DNA of 64,000 bases from Paraglaciecola mesophila KMM 241 (GTDB lineage: Bacteria > Pseudomonadota > Gammaproteobacteria > Enterobacterales > Alteromonadaceae). Every line of letters starts with the position of its first letter. The stretch's first letter is position 1. Both the position numbers and the translations under genes were made by a program. Below, piece after piece: positions 33,599 to 44,251 of this stretch. The stretch spans positions 62,001 through 126,000 of the forward strand of contig NZ_BAEP01000070.1 of NCBI RefSeq assembly GCF_000315015.1. Direction: 5' to 3'. Below the pieces are notes generated by a model, which saw only the letters and a list, made by a program, of their open reading frames with translations, was not told the DNA's origin and made no database searches.

Positions 33599-35266
33599 CT
33601 AGCGCAATGTGCCTAGCATTTTCATTGGTTGTTCAATATACGACTTCCATAAGTTATTAAACCTGACCATAGTCGCTCCATCGATAATGCGGTGATCACC
33701 TGACCAGCTCACATGCATGATATTCACAGCTCGCACCTGATCATTTTCATCAAAACGCGGCAAACGCTGAATTTTCCCTAAGGCCACAATCGCGGCTTCA
33801 GGATGATTAATCACTGGCGTTGCGACCGTACCACCAAGCACACCAATATTTGATATGCTGATAGTACCACCAGAAATATCAGCCGTTTTTAAACGCCCTT
33901 CTCTTGCCTGCTCAATCAACTCAGAAGCACGCTTGGCAATATCGAATATTGACATATCTTGCACGCCTTTAATGTTAGGTACCATCAAACCGAGTTTTCC
34001 GTCCACCGCAAACCCAATATTGTGCTCATCGAAATAGGTTAGCTGTGTACAGTCATCGTTAACTTGACTGTTGATCACAGGATAGGCTTTCAATGCCAAT
34101 GATAAGGCTTTGATGAAAAACGGCATAAAGCTTAATTTTACACCTTGCTCACTAAAGTCATCTTTTAATTGACTGCGAAGGGCAATCAAAGCATCCATTT
34201 GGATCTCTTCACTAACCGTGAAATGAGGAATAGTCGACACACTGTGCTTCATCTGCCTTGCCATTGCGGCCTTTATACCGCTAATTCGCTCAACTCGCGT
34301 TTCACCTTGTACTTTACTATGGGTGATGCTTAATGAATCACTTTGCGTTTGAGCGCTAACAATACCCGACTTCGCTGGCTGCTGCGTTAAATCACATTTC
34401 AAAATACGCCCTTTATCCCCTGACCCTTGCACGTTCGATAAATCAATGTCTTGCTCTCGGGCCACACGACGAACTGCTGGGCTAGCCAAAACTTTGTGAT
34501 TGACCTTTGAGACCTTAGACAAGGTATCTTGCTGCGCTTGGCTGCCAGCCAGTGCGGATGAAGTCTGTGTTTTCGTATCTGTTGATGTCATTGGAGTAGA
34601 GCTTGCTAATGGCAGCAGCGGTTTGTTGTCAGCGCCCGCCACCCGCATAGTAAAAAGTGCTGAATGAACGTTAGCGATATCACCTTGCTGGTAACACAGG
34701 CTAACAATCGTACCACTGTGCTTTGCCGGAATTTCGACCAATGCCTTGTCCGTCATGACTTCCACAACGGGCTGATCTTCAATGACATCCTCACCTTCAC
34801 TCACCAGCCACTTGACGAGTTCGCACTCTACAATTCCCTCCCCAATATCTGGCAAGATGAAGGTTTCTAAGGCACCGTCTGGAGCTGCTTCAAAATCTGT
34901 CGCCTGCCCATTTTCGGCTCTTTGTTGATTAACGTTACTGGTTTTTTTACTGGGGTCATTGCCGTTAGCATGATCAGTAGCGATTTTACCTGTAGCGTCG
35001 TGTGAATCGCTAGATGAGCTACTTTCGTACCCTTCAATCTCCATAGCAAATAAAGGTTTATGCACTTGGGCTATTTCGCCGGCATGATAATAAAGTTTTT
35101 TTACTGTGCCACTGAACATAGCAGGAATTTGCACTGTGGCTTTGTCTGTCATGACCTCAGCTACGGGCTGGTCTTCTATTATGCTATCGCCCTCACAGAC
35201 GAGCCATTCTAGCAACTCACACTCTACAATCCCTTCACCAATATCTGGCAAAATAAAGTCTTTCAT
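33599..35266 (-). CDS. bkdB: Branched-chain 2-oxoacid dehydrogenase E2 (dihydrolipoyl acyltransferase)
   Basis: The 555-residue protein has two N-terminal lipoyl domains with lipoylated Lys in EVMTDKATVQIP (near residue 44) and EVMTDKALVEIP (near 178). A peripheral-subunit-binding domain follows (SPAVRRVAREQDIDLSNVQG, about 262-300), then the catalytic acyltransferase domain ending in SGDHRIIDGATMVRF (active His in HxxxDG). It transfers branched acyl groups to CoA in Val, Leu and Ile breakdown. Two lipoyl domains instead of one is unusual for the BCKDH class. It begins 23 bp after the E1 beta stop; E3 is not present in the window. Confidence 0.93.
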   Translation of the reverse strand: MKDFILPDIGEGIVECELLEWLVCEGDSIIEDQPVAEVMTDKATVQIPAMFSGTVKKLYYHAGEIAQVHKPLFAMEIEGYESSSSSDSHDATGKIATDHANGNDPSKKTSNVNQQRAENGQATDFEAAPDGALETFILPDIGEGIVECELVKWLVSEGEDVIEDQPVVEVMTDKALVEIPAKHSGTIVSLCYQQGDIANVHSALFTMRVAGADNKPLLPLASSTPMTSTDTKTQTSSALAGSQAQQDTLSKVSKVNHKVLASPAVRRVAREQDIDLSNVQGSGDKGRILKCDLTQQPAKSGIVSAQTQSDSLSITHSKVQGETRVERISGIKAAMARQMKHSVSTIPHFTVSEEIQMDALIALRSQLKDDFSEQGVKLSFMPFFIKALSLALKAYPVINSQVNDDCTQLTYFDEHNIGFAVDGKLGLMVPNIKGVQDMSIFDIAKRASELIEQAREGRLKTADISGGTISISNIGVLGGTVATPVINHPEAAIVALGKIQRLPRFDENDQVRAVNIMHVSWSGDHRIIDGATMVRFNNLWKSYIEQPMKMLGTLR

Positions 35267-35289
35267 TTCATTTTCCTCGATATGGTTGA

Positions 35290-36267
35290 TTAAAAATTCA
35301 CGCAGCGCTTAATGGCTTCGTAAGTTTTAAGATGATCCGGCATATATTCTTTTTCATGTGCTAGCGGATACGGCGTGTCTAATCCACACACTCGGGTTAT
35401 CGGTGACTCTAAGTACAAAAAGCAGCGCTCTTGTACAGTAGCCGATATTTCACTGGCAAACCCGCCCGTTTGCGGTGCTTCATGGTTTATAAGTAATCGC
35501 CCAGTCTTTTTCACCGACTCGCTCACCGTCTGGGCATCCCATGGCAAAATACTGCGTAAATCGATAATTTCACAAGAAATGCCATCGTTTTCAGCCATTT
35601 CAGCTGCTTTTTCGATTACCTCTACCTGAGCCCCCCAGGCCAGTAAGCTAATATGCTCACCTTTTTTAACCACCTCAGCTTTACCTAATGGCAGCTCATA
35701 ATCTTCTTCAGGCACGTCACCCACAGACGCGCGGTATAAACGTTTAGGCTCCATGAACAAAACAGGGTTATCGTCACGAATGGACGCTAAGAGTAAGCCT
35801 TTAGCTTGATAAGGATTACGCGGGATAACGATTTTCATACCAGGTATGTGAGCAAAAAAAGCTTCTGGGGATTGTGAATGATATAAGCCACCAGCAATAC
35901 CACCGCCATATGGAGTACGAATGGTCAGGGTGCCACAGGTGAACTGCCCACCAGAGCGATAACGAAACTTGGCCGTTTCATTCACTATTTGGTCGAACGC
36001 AGGAAAGATATAATCACCAAATTGAATTTCAGCTACTGGCACTGAGCCTTGCGATGCCAAACCATTAGCGAAGCCAATAATCCCCTGCTCAGTAAGTGGT
36101 GTATTAAAACAGCGGCCTTTACCAAATTGGTGCTGTAAATTACTGGTCGCTCTAAATACCCCCCCGAAGTGACCTACGTCCTCGCCAAATACCATGACCT
36201 TCTCATCTTCGGTCATGGCCGTAATCAAAGCATTATTGATTGCCTGTAGCATGTTCATTTTAGTCAT
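35290..36267 (-). CDS. bkdA2: Branched-chain 2-oxoacid dehydrogenase E1 subunit beta
   Basis: The 325-residue transketolase-like subunit shows [18 protein letters not shown] near residue 24, [29 protein letters not shown], and the C-terminal [15 protein letters not shown]. Together with E1 alpha it decarboxylates branched-chain 2-oxoacids using thiamine diphosphate. Its start overlaps the E1 alpha stop by 8 bp, indicating translational coupling and fixed stoichiometry. Confidence 0.95.
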   Translation of the reverse strand: MTKMNMLQAINNALITAMTEDEKVMVFGEDVGHFGGVFRATSNLQHQFGKGRCFNTPLTEQGIIGFANGLASQGSVPVAEIQFGDYIFPAFDQIVNETAKFRYRSGGQFTCGTLTIRTPYGGGIAGGLYHSQSPEAFFAHIPGMKIVIPRNPYQAKGLLLASIRDDNPVLFMEPKRLYRASVGDVPEEDYELPLGKAEVVKKGEHISLLAWGAQVEVIEKAAEMAENDGISCEIIDLRSILPWDAQTVSESVKKTGRLLINHEAPQTGGFASEISATVQERCFLYLESPITRVCGLDTPYPLAHEKEYMPDHLKTYEAIKRCVNF

Positions 36268-37456
36268 GGCGGATCCTCCCAGACGTTTTCGGGTATGCTT
36301 CTGGGTACAAACTGATGTGTTTTTTTAACTCGCTCAATTGCTCTTTTAAATGCCAAGGGGGGGCGTCATACACATCGTTAATCAAATCATCAATTTCACA
36401 GATATCGACTTGCTCTGCTTTTTTCATTGCAGCGAGCACCTCTTGACGGGTTTGTTCAACAAATTGTTTGTGTTGCTCTTCGTCAAGCCAATCTTTGCTT
36501 TTCATCCAGTTTTCGAAGCGTTGAACAGGGTCTTTTACGCGCCATTTTTGTTCTTCTTCTTTTGAGCGATAACCCGTTGGATCGTCTGACGTAGAGTGCG
36601 CCGCCAAACGGTACGTCATGGCTTCAATTAATACTGGGCAGTGTTCTTTAAGGGCTATTTCCCTGGCTTTCTGTGTCGCTAGGTATACGGCAAGCACATC
36701 ATTGCCATCGACTCGAATCGTTTTGATGCCATAACCCAAGCCGCGAGATGCAATACCGTCACCGCTGAATTGCTCATTGGCCGGTGTAGAAATAGCGTAG
36801 CCATTATTTCGACAAAAGAAGATTACGGGGCAATTTAACACCGAAGCCATGTTAAGGCCGGCGTGAAAATCCCCTTCAGAAGCGGCACCTTCGCCAAAAT
36901 AACAAATGGTTAAGGCTTCATTACCTGCCATTTTTTGCCCATAGGCATAGCCTGCCGCTTGGGGAATTTGCGTACCTAATGGTGATGATATAGTCATAAA
37001 GTTAAGGGCCTTATCACCATAGTGAATCGGCATCTGGCGACCCTTGTTAGGGTCAAGTTTATTACTAAACATCTGATTCATGAATTGTTCAGTGCGATAA
37101 CCTCGATAGGCTAATGCGCCTTGCTCTCGATATTGCGACATGATCATATCGTTATCACTCAGGGCGGCAGCACTACCTATGATAGATGCTTCTTCGCCAC
37201 TGCACGCTAGATAAAAACTGATACGACCTTGGCGCTGAGCGCCGACCATTCGCTCGTCCAGAACACGTATATAATGCATGGTCCTGAAAATCTTTAACGC
37301 TGCCTCTTTATCGATTTCAGGCATGTCTGCGTCACTGTGCACACTGCCATCTGGCTGCAATATTTGCAGCATAGGAATATCAACCGTGCCCTTATCAATA
37401 ACGTTGACCTTGTGACTGATCCCCACATCCGAGAGATGATTTCTTTCGTCCACCAT
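36260..37456 (-). CDS. bkdA1: Branched-chain 2-oxoacid dehydrogenase E1 subunit alpha
   Basis: The subunit carries the thiamine diphosphate/magnesium motif, here [31 protein letters not shown] (GEG...NN in place of the usual GDG), and the [18 protein letters not shown] phosphorylation-loop-like region. I chose ATG 37456 (398 residues), where AGAGGG lies just upstream; a start at 37495 would add 13 residues without a ribosome site. It is the first gene of bkdA1-bkdA2-bkdB, used for Val/Leu/Ile degradation and possibly branched fatty-acid precursors. Confidence 0.94.
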   Translation of the reverse strand: MVDERNHLSDVGISHKVNVIDKGTVDIPMLQILQPDGSVHSDADMPEIDKEAALKIFRTMHYIRVLDERMVGAQRQGRISFYLACSGEEASIIGSAAALSDNDMIMSQYREQGALAYRGYRTEQFMNQMFSNKLDPNKGRQMPIHYGDKALNFMTISSPLGTQIPQAAGYAYGQKMAGNEALTICYFGEGAASEGDFHAGLNMASVLNCPVIFFCRNNGYAISTPANEQFSGDGIASRGLGYGIKTIRVDGNDVLAVYLATQKAREIALKEHCPVLIEAMTYRLAAHSTSDDPTGYRSKEEEQKWRVKDPVQRFENWMKSKDWLDEEQHKQFVEQTRQEVLAAMKKAEQVDICEIDDLINDVYDAPPWHLKEQLSELKKHISLYPEAYPKTSGRIRHD

Positions 37457-37859
37457 AAACCCTCTTATATAACCAACACCGCCAAAATTGACCATGTTTA
37501 TAAATTGTTACTTGAGTGTTAATGCTAGTGCAATTGCTAGGATGAGTCGTTTCCAAATTCCAACTGAAATTAACAAAAGAAGGGATAAGCATTCTAATTA
37601 ATACGTCAAAATATGATGTTTATCCGCTTTTTTAAATAGCGACTCTGCTATGACTTTCAAAGTTAATTTTTCGTTGAAAAATGAGACGCTGATATTTAAA
37701 AAAGGTTTGGAACACAAAGACGTTAAATAAGAAGAGAAATATTGTACGCAAAAAAATGATGCCTTTATCTATACACTTTGCATAGATAAAGGCGACATAT
37801 TCCGCTTAATCTGGGTTGGTTACCCTTTTCAACCCTTTGTGTATCTGGCTCTGGGCCAT
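37457..37859. other. 403-bp intergenic region upstream of bkdA1
   Basis: It contains the hairpin terminator at 37750-37793 and, nearer 37460-37740, the presumed bkd promoter. No further gene is visible. Confidence 0.5.
37750..37793 (-). terminator. Terminator after the DUF2189 gene
   Basis: GCCTTTATCTAT (37761-37772) and ATAGATAAAGGC (37782-37793) form a perfect 12-bp stem with a 9-base loop. On the minus strand it is followed by ATCATTTTTTT. It lies 67 bp past the DUF2189 stop. Confidence 0.75.
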
Positions 37860-38654
37860 TTAGGCATAAAGGCGTTTGCGTTTGACTTCAATGCAGTCGA
37901 TATAGCCGTGCCAGGTGGCAAAGCCAATTAGTGGCATAAGAATGATAAAACCGAAGAACTGTGTGGCGAACCCAATCAAAACGCTCACAAAAATAATGCT
38001 GGCCCAAAAAAGCATTGGGATTTTGTTGCTCCACACGGCGTTCATACTCGTTAGAACGGCAGTGGCTAAATCTACTTTGCGCTCCATTAAAATAGGCTGA
38101 GTAAAGGCACTTAAAAAGAACACCAGCAAGGTAAAGCCCGCTCCGATCACCCCGCCTAAGGCAAGAAATGGAAATAGATTCGCGTAGTTTTCATCTAAAT
38201 AAGGCGGGTAAAGGGCATGAATTAAAGATGCAACACGCAACCAGAAAATCATTAATACCATTAATAGAATGCCCAATCCCCATTCATTCACGGCGTTGCG
38301 TTTTACTGCTTTAATACTGTGCCACAAAGAAGGCTTGTGACCTTTCTCAAGCTCCCAGCTAATGTCGTAAAGACCGGCGGCCAGAAAAGGACCAATCAAC
38401 ATAAAACATACAATCGCCGGCATGATTACTAAATGCCAACCCGTTAGTTTGACTAAATATGTAATGAACCAAGGAATTGCGGCAAAGAAAACACCAAAAA
38501 TTAACGTTAATATGGGCGCTCGCATGGCATCTTGAAACCCAAGCTTAAGCCACGTGATGGGATCAGATATCGACAATTGGCGGCATGGTATAACGCGGGC
38601 AATACGACTATCTGTAATCGCATTTTGCGGGGCATCTTTAAAGGACTGTGACAT
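37860..38654 (-). CDS. DUF2189 family integral membrane protein
   Basis: The 264-residue protein begins with a polar region (residues 1-40). The DUF2189 core follows: WLKLGFQDAMRAPILTLIFGVFF, then GPFLAAGLYDISWELEKGHKPS. Six to seven membrane helices are visible. The family is linked by name to oxidase subunit I but has no established function. I chose ATG 38654 because GGAG lies 9 bp upstream; a TTG at 38669 would add five residues. Confidence 0.85.
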   Translation of the reverse strand: MSQSFKDAPQNAITDSRIARVIPCRQLSISDPITWLKLGFQDAMRAPILTLIFGVFFAAIPWFITYLVKLTGWHLVIMPAIVCFMLIGPFLAAGLYDISWELEKGHKPSLWHSIKAVKRNAVNEWGLGILLMVLMIFWLRVASLIHALYPPYLDENYANLFPFLALGGVIGAGFTLLVFFLSAFTQPILMERKVDLATAVLTSMNAVWSNKIPMLFWASIIFVSVLIGFATQFFGFIILMPLIGFATWHGYIDCIEVKRKRLYA

Positions 38655-38968
38655 AGAGAGGTACTCCAAACAAAATAAAGAAATTTATCGTCTGTTTTGT
38701 CTTACTGCTCTTTTAGACTAATCCTATATACGGGACTTGTCAGGTAAAAAGATCCAACTATTAACATTTGTCGATTAAGTACAACATTATAGTTGGGTAT
38801 TATCGCCAATTGCAGGGACAGTCATGCGATTAGCTTCGTCTTCCTATAGTTTCAAGATCCCATATTCTCCCTATCATGAAATAAAAGACCAGAACTCACA
38901 TTTATGCTTAACATCCCCTAGTGCACTGTATTACCCTTGGTGCCACCTACCGTTAGCTAACGTAAATC
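38655..38968. other. 314-bp divergent intergenic region (DUF2189 / alaA)
   Basis: It must hold promoters for both divergent genes. The only distinct element is a perfect 12-bp palindrome CGTTAGCTAACG at 38951-38962, just 6 bp before the alaA ATG. No additional coding sequence is seen. Confidence 0.5.
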
Positions 38969-40198
38969 ATGCGCACTTTTACTAAATCTAAGAAGCTCGA
39001 TAATGTTTGTTATGACATTCGTGGTCCCATTCTAGAGCAAGCACAAAAAATGGAAGACGAAGGTCACCGTATTTTAAAGTTAAATATTGGCAATCCAGCG
39101 CCTTTTGGCTTTGAAGCTCCCGATGACATTTTAAAAGACGTTATCCATCATTTACCTAAATCCCAAGGATACTCTGATTCAAAGGGGATTTACCCAGCTA
39201 GAGTTGCCGTGATGCAGTACTACCAGCAACAACGCATTAAAAATGTTTCGGTAAATGATATCTATATTGGTAACGGCGTAAGCGAGCTTATTGTCATGGC
39301 GATGCAGGCTTTGTTAGATGATGGTGACGAAGTACTTCTCCCTAGTCCTGATTATCCGTTGTGGACGGCATCGGTCAGCCTGTCATCAGGTAAACCTGTG
39401 CATTACCGCTGTGACGATAATGCAGGTTGGCAGCCTGATATAGAGGATATAAGAAGTAAGATCACCGAGAACACCAAAGCGATTGTGTTGATTAACCCTA
39501 ATAACCCGACAGGGGCGGTTTACAGTAAAGAGTTGCTTTTACAGGTGATAGAAGTGGCGCGTGAGCACGGCTTAATGGTCTTCAGTGACGAGATTTACGA
39601 CAAAATTTTGTACGACCAAGCTAAGCACCAGTGTATAGCTGCGCTGGCAGACGATATTTTCTTTATTACCTTGGGTGGCTTGTCCAAAAATTACAGAGTA
39701 GCCGGTTTTCGCGTTGGTTGGTTAGTCGTGAGCGGGCATAAAGCGTTAGCCAGCAATTATATTGATGGCTTAAACATGTTGTCTTCAATGCGCATGTGCG
39801 CCAATGTTCCCAGTCAGCATGCGATACAAACTGCATTGGGTGGGTATCAGAGCATTAATGATTTAATTGTTGATGCCGGACGCTTAAAGCAGCAGCGAGA
39901 TCTTGCTACTTCGATGCTTAACCAAGTGGACGGCCTAGAATGCGTGGCACCTATGGGGGCAATGTACTGCTTTGTTAAGGTGGATGCACAGAAATTTAAT
40001 ATCACCAGTGATGAACAAATGATCATGGACCTACTGCGCAGCGAAAAAGTGCTGCTTGTGCACGGCAGCGCCTTTAATTTAACTCGTGGCTGTTATTTCC
40101 GTTTAGTCTTCTTACCCCACGTTGATGTGCTGCGCCCAGCCATAGAACGTATCGCCAATTTCTTTAAACATTATCGCCAGGCAGATCCTTTATTATGA
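38969..40198 (+). CDS. alaA: Glutamate--pyruvate aminotransferase AlaA
   Basis: The 409-residue class I aminotransferase begins [26 protein letters not shown], characteristic of AlaA (YfbQ), which makes alanine from pyruvate and glutamate. The PLP-binding Lys lies in [17 protein letters not shown], with [11 protein letters not shown] and FSDEIYDKI nearby. The stop codon overlaps the yfbR ATG by 4 bp, the same neighbour as in E. coli. Confidence 0.93.
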   Translation: MRTFTKSKKLDNVCYDIRGPILEQAQKMEDEGHRILKLNIGNPAPFGFEAPDDILKDVIHHLPKSQGYSDSKGIYPARVAVMQYYQQQRIKNVSVNDIYIGNGVSELIVMAMQALLDDGDEVLLPSPDYPLWTASVSLSSGKPVHYRCDDNAGWQPDIEDIRSKITENTKAIVLINPNNPTGAVYSKELLLQVIEVAREHGLMVFSDEIYDKILYDQAKHQCIAALADDIFFITLGGLSKNYRVAGFRVGWLVVSGHKALASNYIDGLNMLSSMRMCANVPSQHAIQTALGGYQSINDLIVDAGRLKQQRDLATSMLNQVDGLECVAPMGAMYCFVKVDAQKFNITSDEQMIMDLLRSEKVLLVHGSAFNLTRGCYFRLVFLPHVDVLRPAIERIANFFKHYRQADPLL

Positions 40199-40806
40199 GT
40201 ACCCCACAGAAAAGCCATTTTTTCGCCCATTTAGCCCGCATGAAACTCATTAACCGCTGGCCATTGATGCGCAACGTGCGTACTGAAAATGTGCAAGAGC
40301 ACAGCTTACAAGTGGCCATGGTGGCGCATTCGTTAGCGTTAATCCGCAACAAATATTTTAATGGTAGTGTTAACCCATACAAAATTGCCACCCAAGCTAT
40401 GTTTCACGATGTATCAGAAGTCCTTACAGGCGACTTACCTACCCCGGTGAAGTATTACAATCCAGCCATTCAAGCTGAATACAAGAAGATTGAAAAGATC
40501 GCTGAGCAAAAATTGATTGATATGGCGCCAGCAGACTTTAAAGAAGATTATGCATCTCTTATTCAGCACGAGGGCCAAGACGAGAGCGAAGCGTTTATCA
40601 TTAAAGCCGCAGATGTAATCTGTGCGTATCTAAAAACACTCGAAGAACTCTCGGCCGGAAATCAAGAGTTTGTGTTGGCTAAAAAACGCTTAGATAAGAT
40701 TCTTAAAGATTACCACTCAGAAGAGGTGGACTATTTTATGCGCGCTTATGTGCCCAGCTTTAGTTTAAGTTTGGATGAAATCACCCAAGAAGAGAATGAG
40801 TTATAA
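40195..40806 (+). CDS. yfbR: 5'-deoxynucleotidase YfbR
   Basis: The 203-residue HD-domain phosphohydrolase removes phosphate from deoxynucleoside 5'-monophosphates. It shows [20 protein letters not shown] and [20 protein letters not shown], which hold the metal-binding His and HD residues, and a late Asp in [12 protein letters not shown]. Length and motifs match E. coli YfbR. It is coupled to alaA by the ATGA overlap. Confidence 0.95.
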   Translation: MSTPQKSHFFAHLARMKLINRWPLMRNVRTENVQEHSLQVAMVAHSLALIRNKYFNGSVNPYKIATQAMFHDVSEVLTGDLPTPVKYYNPAIQAEYKKIEKIAEQKLIDMAPADFKEDYASLIQHEGQDESEAFIIKAADVICAYLKTLEELSAGNQEFVLAKKRLDKILKDYHSEEVDYFMRAYVPSFSLSLDEITQEENEL

Positions 40807-40967
40807 ACCAAGGATGGCCATATAGACGATGCGCTATTTAAGGACCGCTAAATGGCTAAATTAATCCTGACAAAAACAAATAACAAAAGGCAAAAAACAA
40901 TTATCTAAATATCATATCAGGCACTGGCAATTAATATGTTTGGTTACTTTAAAAATGGACAATACTT

Positions 40968-41762
40968 ATGCGAAGTATCTGTAAAATATTAATTAAAAGC
41001 GTAACCAGCTTATTTGCCGCCAGTATAGTTATTACCTACTCCTCGCTCGCCTACTCAACGCAATTTAACGTACTGCTATTTACTAAAACAGCTGGCTGGC
41101 ATCACAAATCGATTAATGGTGCGGTTCAAGCCATAGAGCAATTAGGAGATAAACATCATTTTGGGGTTGATTGGCAAGAAGATGCGAGCTTAATTCATGA
41201 TGAAAATCTTCAGAAATACGACGCGATCGTTTTTCTTCTCACTTCCGGCGACATTTTAAATACCCAACAAGAAGCCGCGCTACAAAAGTTCATTGAATCA
41301 GGGAAAGGGTTTGTGGGGATCCACAGTGCTTCCGATACCGAAAAAGATTGGCCATGGTACACCAAACTTGTGGGCCACGTATTTAAGATCCATCCAGAGA
41401 TTCAAAGTGCCCAACTTAACGTTGAAACAAGAGAATTTCCCGGGCTCGAATATTTTCCGAACTCAGTGTTATGGACTGATGAATGGTATGAGTTCGGCCC
41501 CGCAACCGTTAATGATTTAACTTACTTACTCACGGTCGATGAGAAAACATTTAATCCACAGGCTAGGTGGGGAGATAACATTGGCAAGGGCATGGGCACA
41601 TTTCATCCTATTGCCTGGTATCACGAGTATGCTGGTGGACGTGCGTTTTATACCGCCTTGGGGCACAAACCCATTAACTATCTCGATAATGCTTTTTTAC
41701 AGCACATATATGGTGGGTTATATTGGGCTGCGACCGGTAAAGGGATAAGTGTTACTCCATAA
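40968..41762 (+). CDS. Secreted ThuA-like domain protein
   Basis: The 264-residue protein has a signal peptide (about residues 1-30, ending SLAYS). The ThuA-like (trehalose-utilisation) domain follows: VLLFTKTAGWHHKSINGAVQAIEQL, YDAIVFLLTSGDILN, FVGIHSASDTEKDWPWY and the C-terminal PIAWYHEYAGGRAFYTALGH. Such domains have a glutamine-amidotransferase-like fold and occur in sugar metabolism, but the activity is unknown. It is probably periplasmic. It stands between yfbR and the dGTPase gene, 20 bp before the latter. Confidence 0.88.
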   Translation: MRSICKILIKSVTSLFAASIVITYSSLAYSTQFNVLLFTKTAGWHHKSINGAVQAIEQLGDKHHFGVDWQEDASLIHDENLQKYDAIVFLLTSGDILNTQQEAALQKFIESGKGFVGIHSASDTEKDWPWYTKLVGHVFKIHPEIQSAQLNVETREFPGLEYFPNSVLWTDEWYEFGPATVNDLTYLLTVDEKTFNPQARWGDNIGKGMGTFHPIAWYHEYAGGRAFYTALGHKPINYLDNAFLQHIYGGLYWAATGKGISVTP

Positions 41763-41782
41763 TTGATAAGGTGATCAGCTAG

Positions 41783-43165
41783 ATGCAGCGAAAGGCGCAA
41801 CAAACAACGCGAGAAGTAACTAGGCAAAAGTCAATGTGGTCAGCGCGCCATTTTTCGCAGCACGTTCAACGCGATGGTGATCACCGTTCACCCTTTCAAC
41901 GGGACAAAGCCCGTATTCTTCACTCGGCCGCATTTAGGCGTCTTCAAGCAAAAACACAGGTATTGGGTGTCGGCATGAGCGATTTTTATCGCACTCGCCT
42001 CACTCACTCGTTGGAAGCGTCACAAATTGGCCAGGGAATAGCAGCACAACTGCGCCAGAAACACCCTGAATTAACCGAAACCTTGGGCTTGAACGATACG
42101 TTGATTGAAGCGCTGTGCTTGGCTCATGACATTGGGCATCCTCCTTTTGGTCACGGTGGTGAGGTTGCTTTACATTACATGATGCGCGACCACGGCGGTT
42201 TTGAAGGCAATGGCCAAACATTTCGAATAGTGACACAACTTGAACCCTACACGCCTGCCAATGGTATGAACCTAAGTCGGCGCACATTGCTAGGGCTGGT
42301 GAAGTACCCTAATTTCATCCCCTCGTTAACTAATATTAAACCTTCAGAGATTGAGCGAGATCTGTCACATCGTAATGTAAAAGCGGCAGACTGGGTGCCA
42401 CCCAAGGGATTGTACGAGTGTGATAAAAATATGTTCGATTGGTTGATGGCGCCGCTTTCACAAGAGGATCAGACTTTGTTCGGCCAGATACTAAACAGCC
42501 CATCTGAACAGAGACATCATAAAACCAAATATAAATCCTTCGATTGCTCAATTATGGAGCTCGCGGATGATATCGCTTATGGCATCCATGATTTAGAAGA
42601 TGCCATAGTCATGGGTATTGTTAATTTACAGCAATTTGAAGCCCAGATAGTAGAGCCAATAGAGGCATTAAGTGACACTTGGTTGGCGGGACACATTTCA
42701 ATGCTCGCCAAAAAACTGTTTAGCCAACACCACCATGAACGCAAGGACGCTATCGGCGCATTGGTCAATAGTTTTATCACGCACATTGATATCACCCTCA
42801 CCGACCCTGCCTATCAAAACGAGTTATTAAAGTACAACGCGGTTTTTTTAACGGAATACGAGCAAGCCCTGTCTATTTTTAAACAATTCGTGTTCAGGCA
42901 AGTTATACGCAAGCCTGAGATACAGATGCTTGAATATAAAGGGCAACAAGTGGTAATGGGTTTATTTGAAGCTTTCGCCTCAGATCCCGAGCGATTGCTG
43001 CCGGAGAACACCCGTCAGCGCTGGCTGAAGGCACACAGTAATAATAATGGCATGCGCATTATCAGCGATTATATTGCCGGCATGACAGATGAATTTGCCT
43101 CTCGACTATACGCCAACTTGTTCATTCCCAAGAGCGGGGCGAGTCCAGATAGTCTTGGCATTTAA
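41783..43165 (+). CDS. Deoxyguanosinetriphosphate triphosphohydrolase-like protein (dGTPase family)
   Basis: The 460-residue HD-domain enzyme has RTRLTHSLEASQIGQGIA, AHDIGHPPFGHGGE with the metal-binding HD pair, and MELADDIAYGIHDLEDA. It should hydrolyse dGTP or other dNTPs to nucleoside and triphosphate. Homologues of this type in marine gammaproteobacteria have been described as anti-phage dGTPases that deplete nucleotides during infection. Defence here is inference; a role in nucleotide balance is equally possible. It is preceded by the ThuA-like gene. Confidence 0.9.
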   Translation: MQRKAQQTTREVTRQKSMWSARHFSQHVQRDGDHRSPFQRDKARILHSAAFRRLQAKTQVLGVGMSDFYRTRLTHSLEASQIGQGIAAQLRQKHPELTETLGLNDTLIEALCLAHDIGHPPFGHGGEVALHYMMRDHGGFEGNGQTFRIVTQLEPYTPANGMNLSRRTLLGLVKYPNFIPSLTNIKPSEIERDLSHRNVKAADWVPPKGLYECDKNMFDWLMAPLSQEDQTLFGQILNSPSEQRHHKTKYKSFDCSIMELADDIAYGIHDLEDAIVMGIVNLQQFEAQIVEPIEALSDTWLAGHISMLAKKLFSQHHHERKDAIGALVNSFITHIDITLTDPAYQNELLKYNAVFLTEYEQALSIFKQFVFRQVIRKPEIQMLEYKGQQVVMGLFEAFASDPERLLPENTRQRWLKAHSNNNGMRIISDYIAGMTDEFASRLYANLFIPKSGASPDSLGI

Positions 43166-43252
43166 CACCTATATAAAAACAATTGAAATTTTTGGTCTTA
43201 ATTCATTGTCTTAAGTAGTAATCAGTATAGTTTATGTTGAATTAAGGCCTAT

Positions 43253-44251
43253 ATGTTAATTAAGACCCCTAAAGCAAGTGTTATCTGTGAAAGTCAGGTA
43301 ACAGACGAAAGCGTATATAACCAAAGACGCGACATTATAAAATCCATGGGCTTTGTGGGCGCTTCAGCGCTGCTAAGCAGCACACCCGCCCGTGCGAGCT
43401 TTTTCGGTAATGACGATGCTGAAACGTTCAAAACTGAAAAACTAAACTTTTCGGCCTCCTCTAAAAAAGCTGCTACAAAGTTAACCCCAGAAGAAAAAAT
43501 CATTTCTCACAATAATTTTTACGAATTTGGTACCGGTAAGTCTGACCCCGTGGAAAATGCACAGCAGTTTAAAGTTAATCCCTGGCGCCTAAGCATAGAA
43601 GGGTTGGCCGAAAAGCCCTTTACGCTAGACTACGATGATTTATTTAAGCAATTTCCGTTAGAAGAACGGATATACCGTTTACGCTGCGTAGAAGCATGGT
43701 CAATGGTTGTGCCGTGGATCGGTTTTTCACTTGCTTCTTTAATAAAAAAAGCAAAACCCTTGAGCTCAGCAAAATATGTTGCATTTGAAACCCTGTACGA
43801 TCCTGAACAAATGCCCGGCCAAAGAAGTCGTTTTGCTGGAGGGGGAATTAACTACCCCTATATTGAAGGCTTACGGATAGACGAAGCGATGCACCCCCTC
43901 ACTTTGCTCTCGGTAGGTCTATATGGCAAAACACTGCCAGCCCAAAATGGCGCACCAATAAGACTAGTAGTGCCATGGAAATACGGCTTCAAAAGTATCA
44001 AATCTATTACCCGGATCCGTCTAACGGATAAGCGCCCGCCCACAAGCTGGAATCAGTTAGCCGCTAACGAGTACGGTTTTTACGCAAATGTTAACCCCAA
44101 TGTGGATCATCCCCGTTGGAGCCAAGCTAGCGAGAGACGCATTAGCGGTGCAGGTCTGTTCTCCAGAAATAGAATCGATACTAAGATGTTTAATGGTTAC
44201 GAAGAAGTCGCTGCTTTATATCAAGGCATGGATCTAAGAAAGCATTTTTAA
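43253..44251 (+). CDS. msrP: Protein-methionine-sulfoxide reductase catalytic subunit MsrP
   Basis: The 332-residue molybdopterin enzyme repairs oxidised methionines in periplasmic proteins. A twin-arginine signal is present with R25-R26 in [21 protein letters not shown]145 in [15 protein letters not shown] is the expected molybdenum ligand. [12 protein letters not shown] and [21 protein letters not shown] are further signatures. Its stop overlaps msrQ by one base. Confidence 0.96.
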   Translation: MLIKTPKASVICESQVTDESVYNQRRDIIKSMGFVGASALLSSTPARASFFGNDDAETFKTEKLNFSASSKKAATKLTPEEKIISHNNFYEFGTGKSDPVENAQQFKVNPWRLSIEGLAEKPFTLDYDDLFKQFPLEERIYRLRCVEAWSMVVPWIGFSLASLIKKAKPLSSAKYVAFETLYDPEQMPGQRSRFAGGGINYPYIEGLRIDEAMHPLTLLSVGLYGKTLPAQNGAPIRLVVPWKYGFKSIKSITRIRLTDKRPPTSWNQLAANEYGFYANVNPNVDHPRWSQASERRISGAGLFSRNRIDTKMFNGYEEVAALYQGMDLRKHF

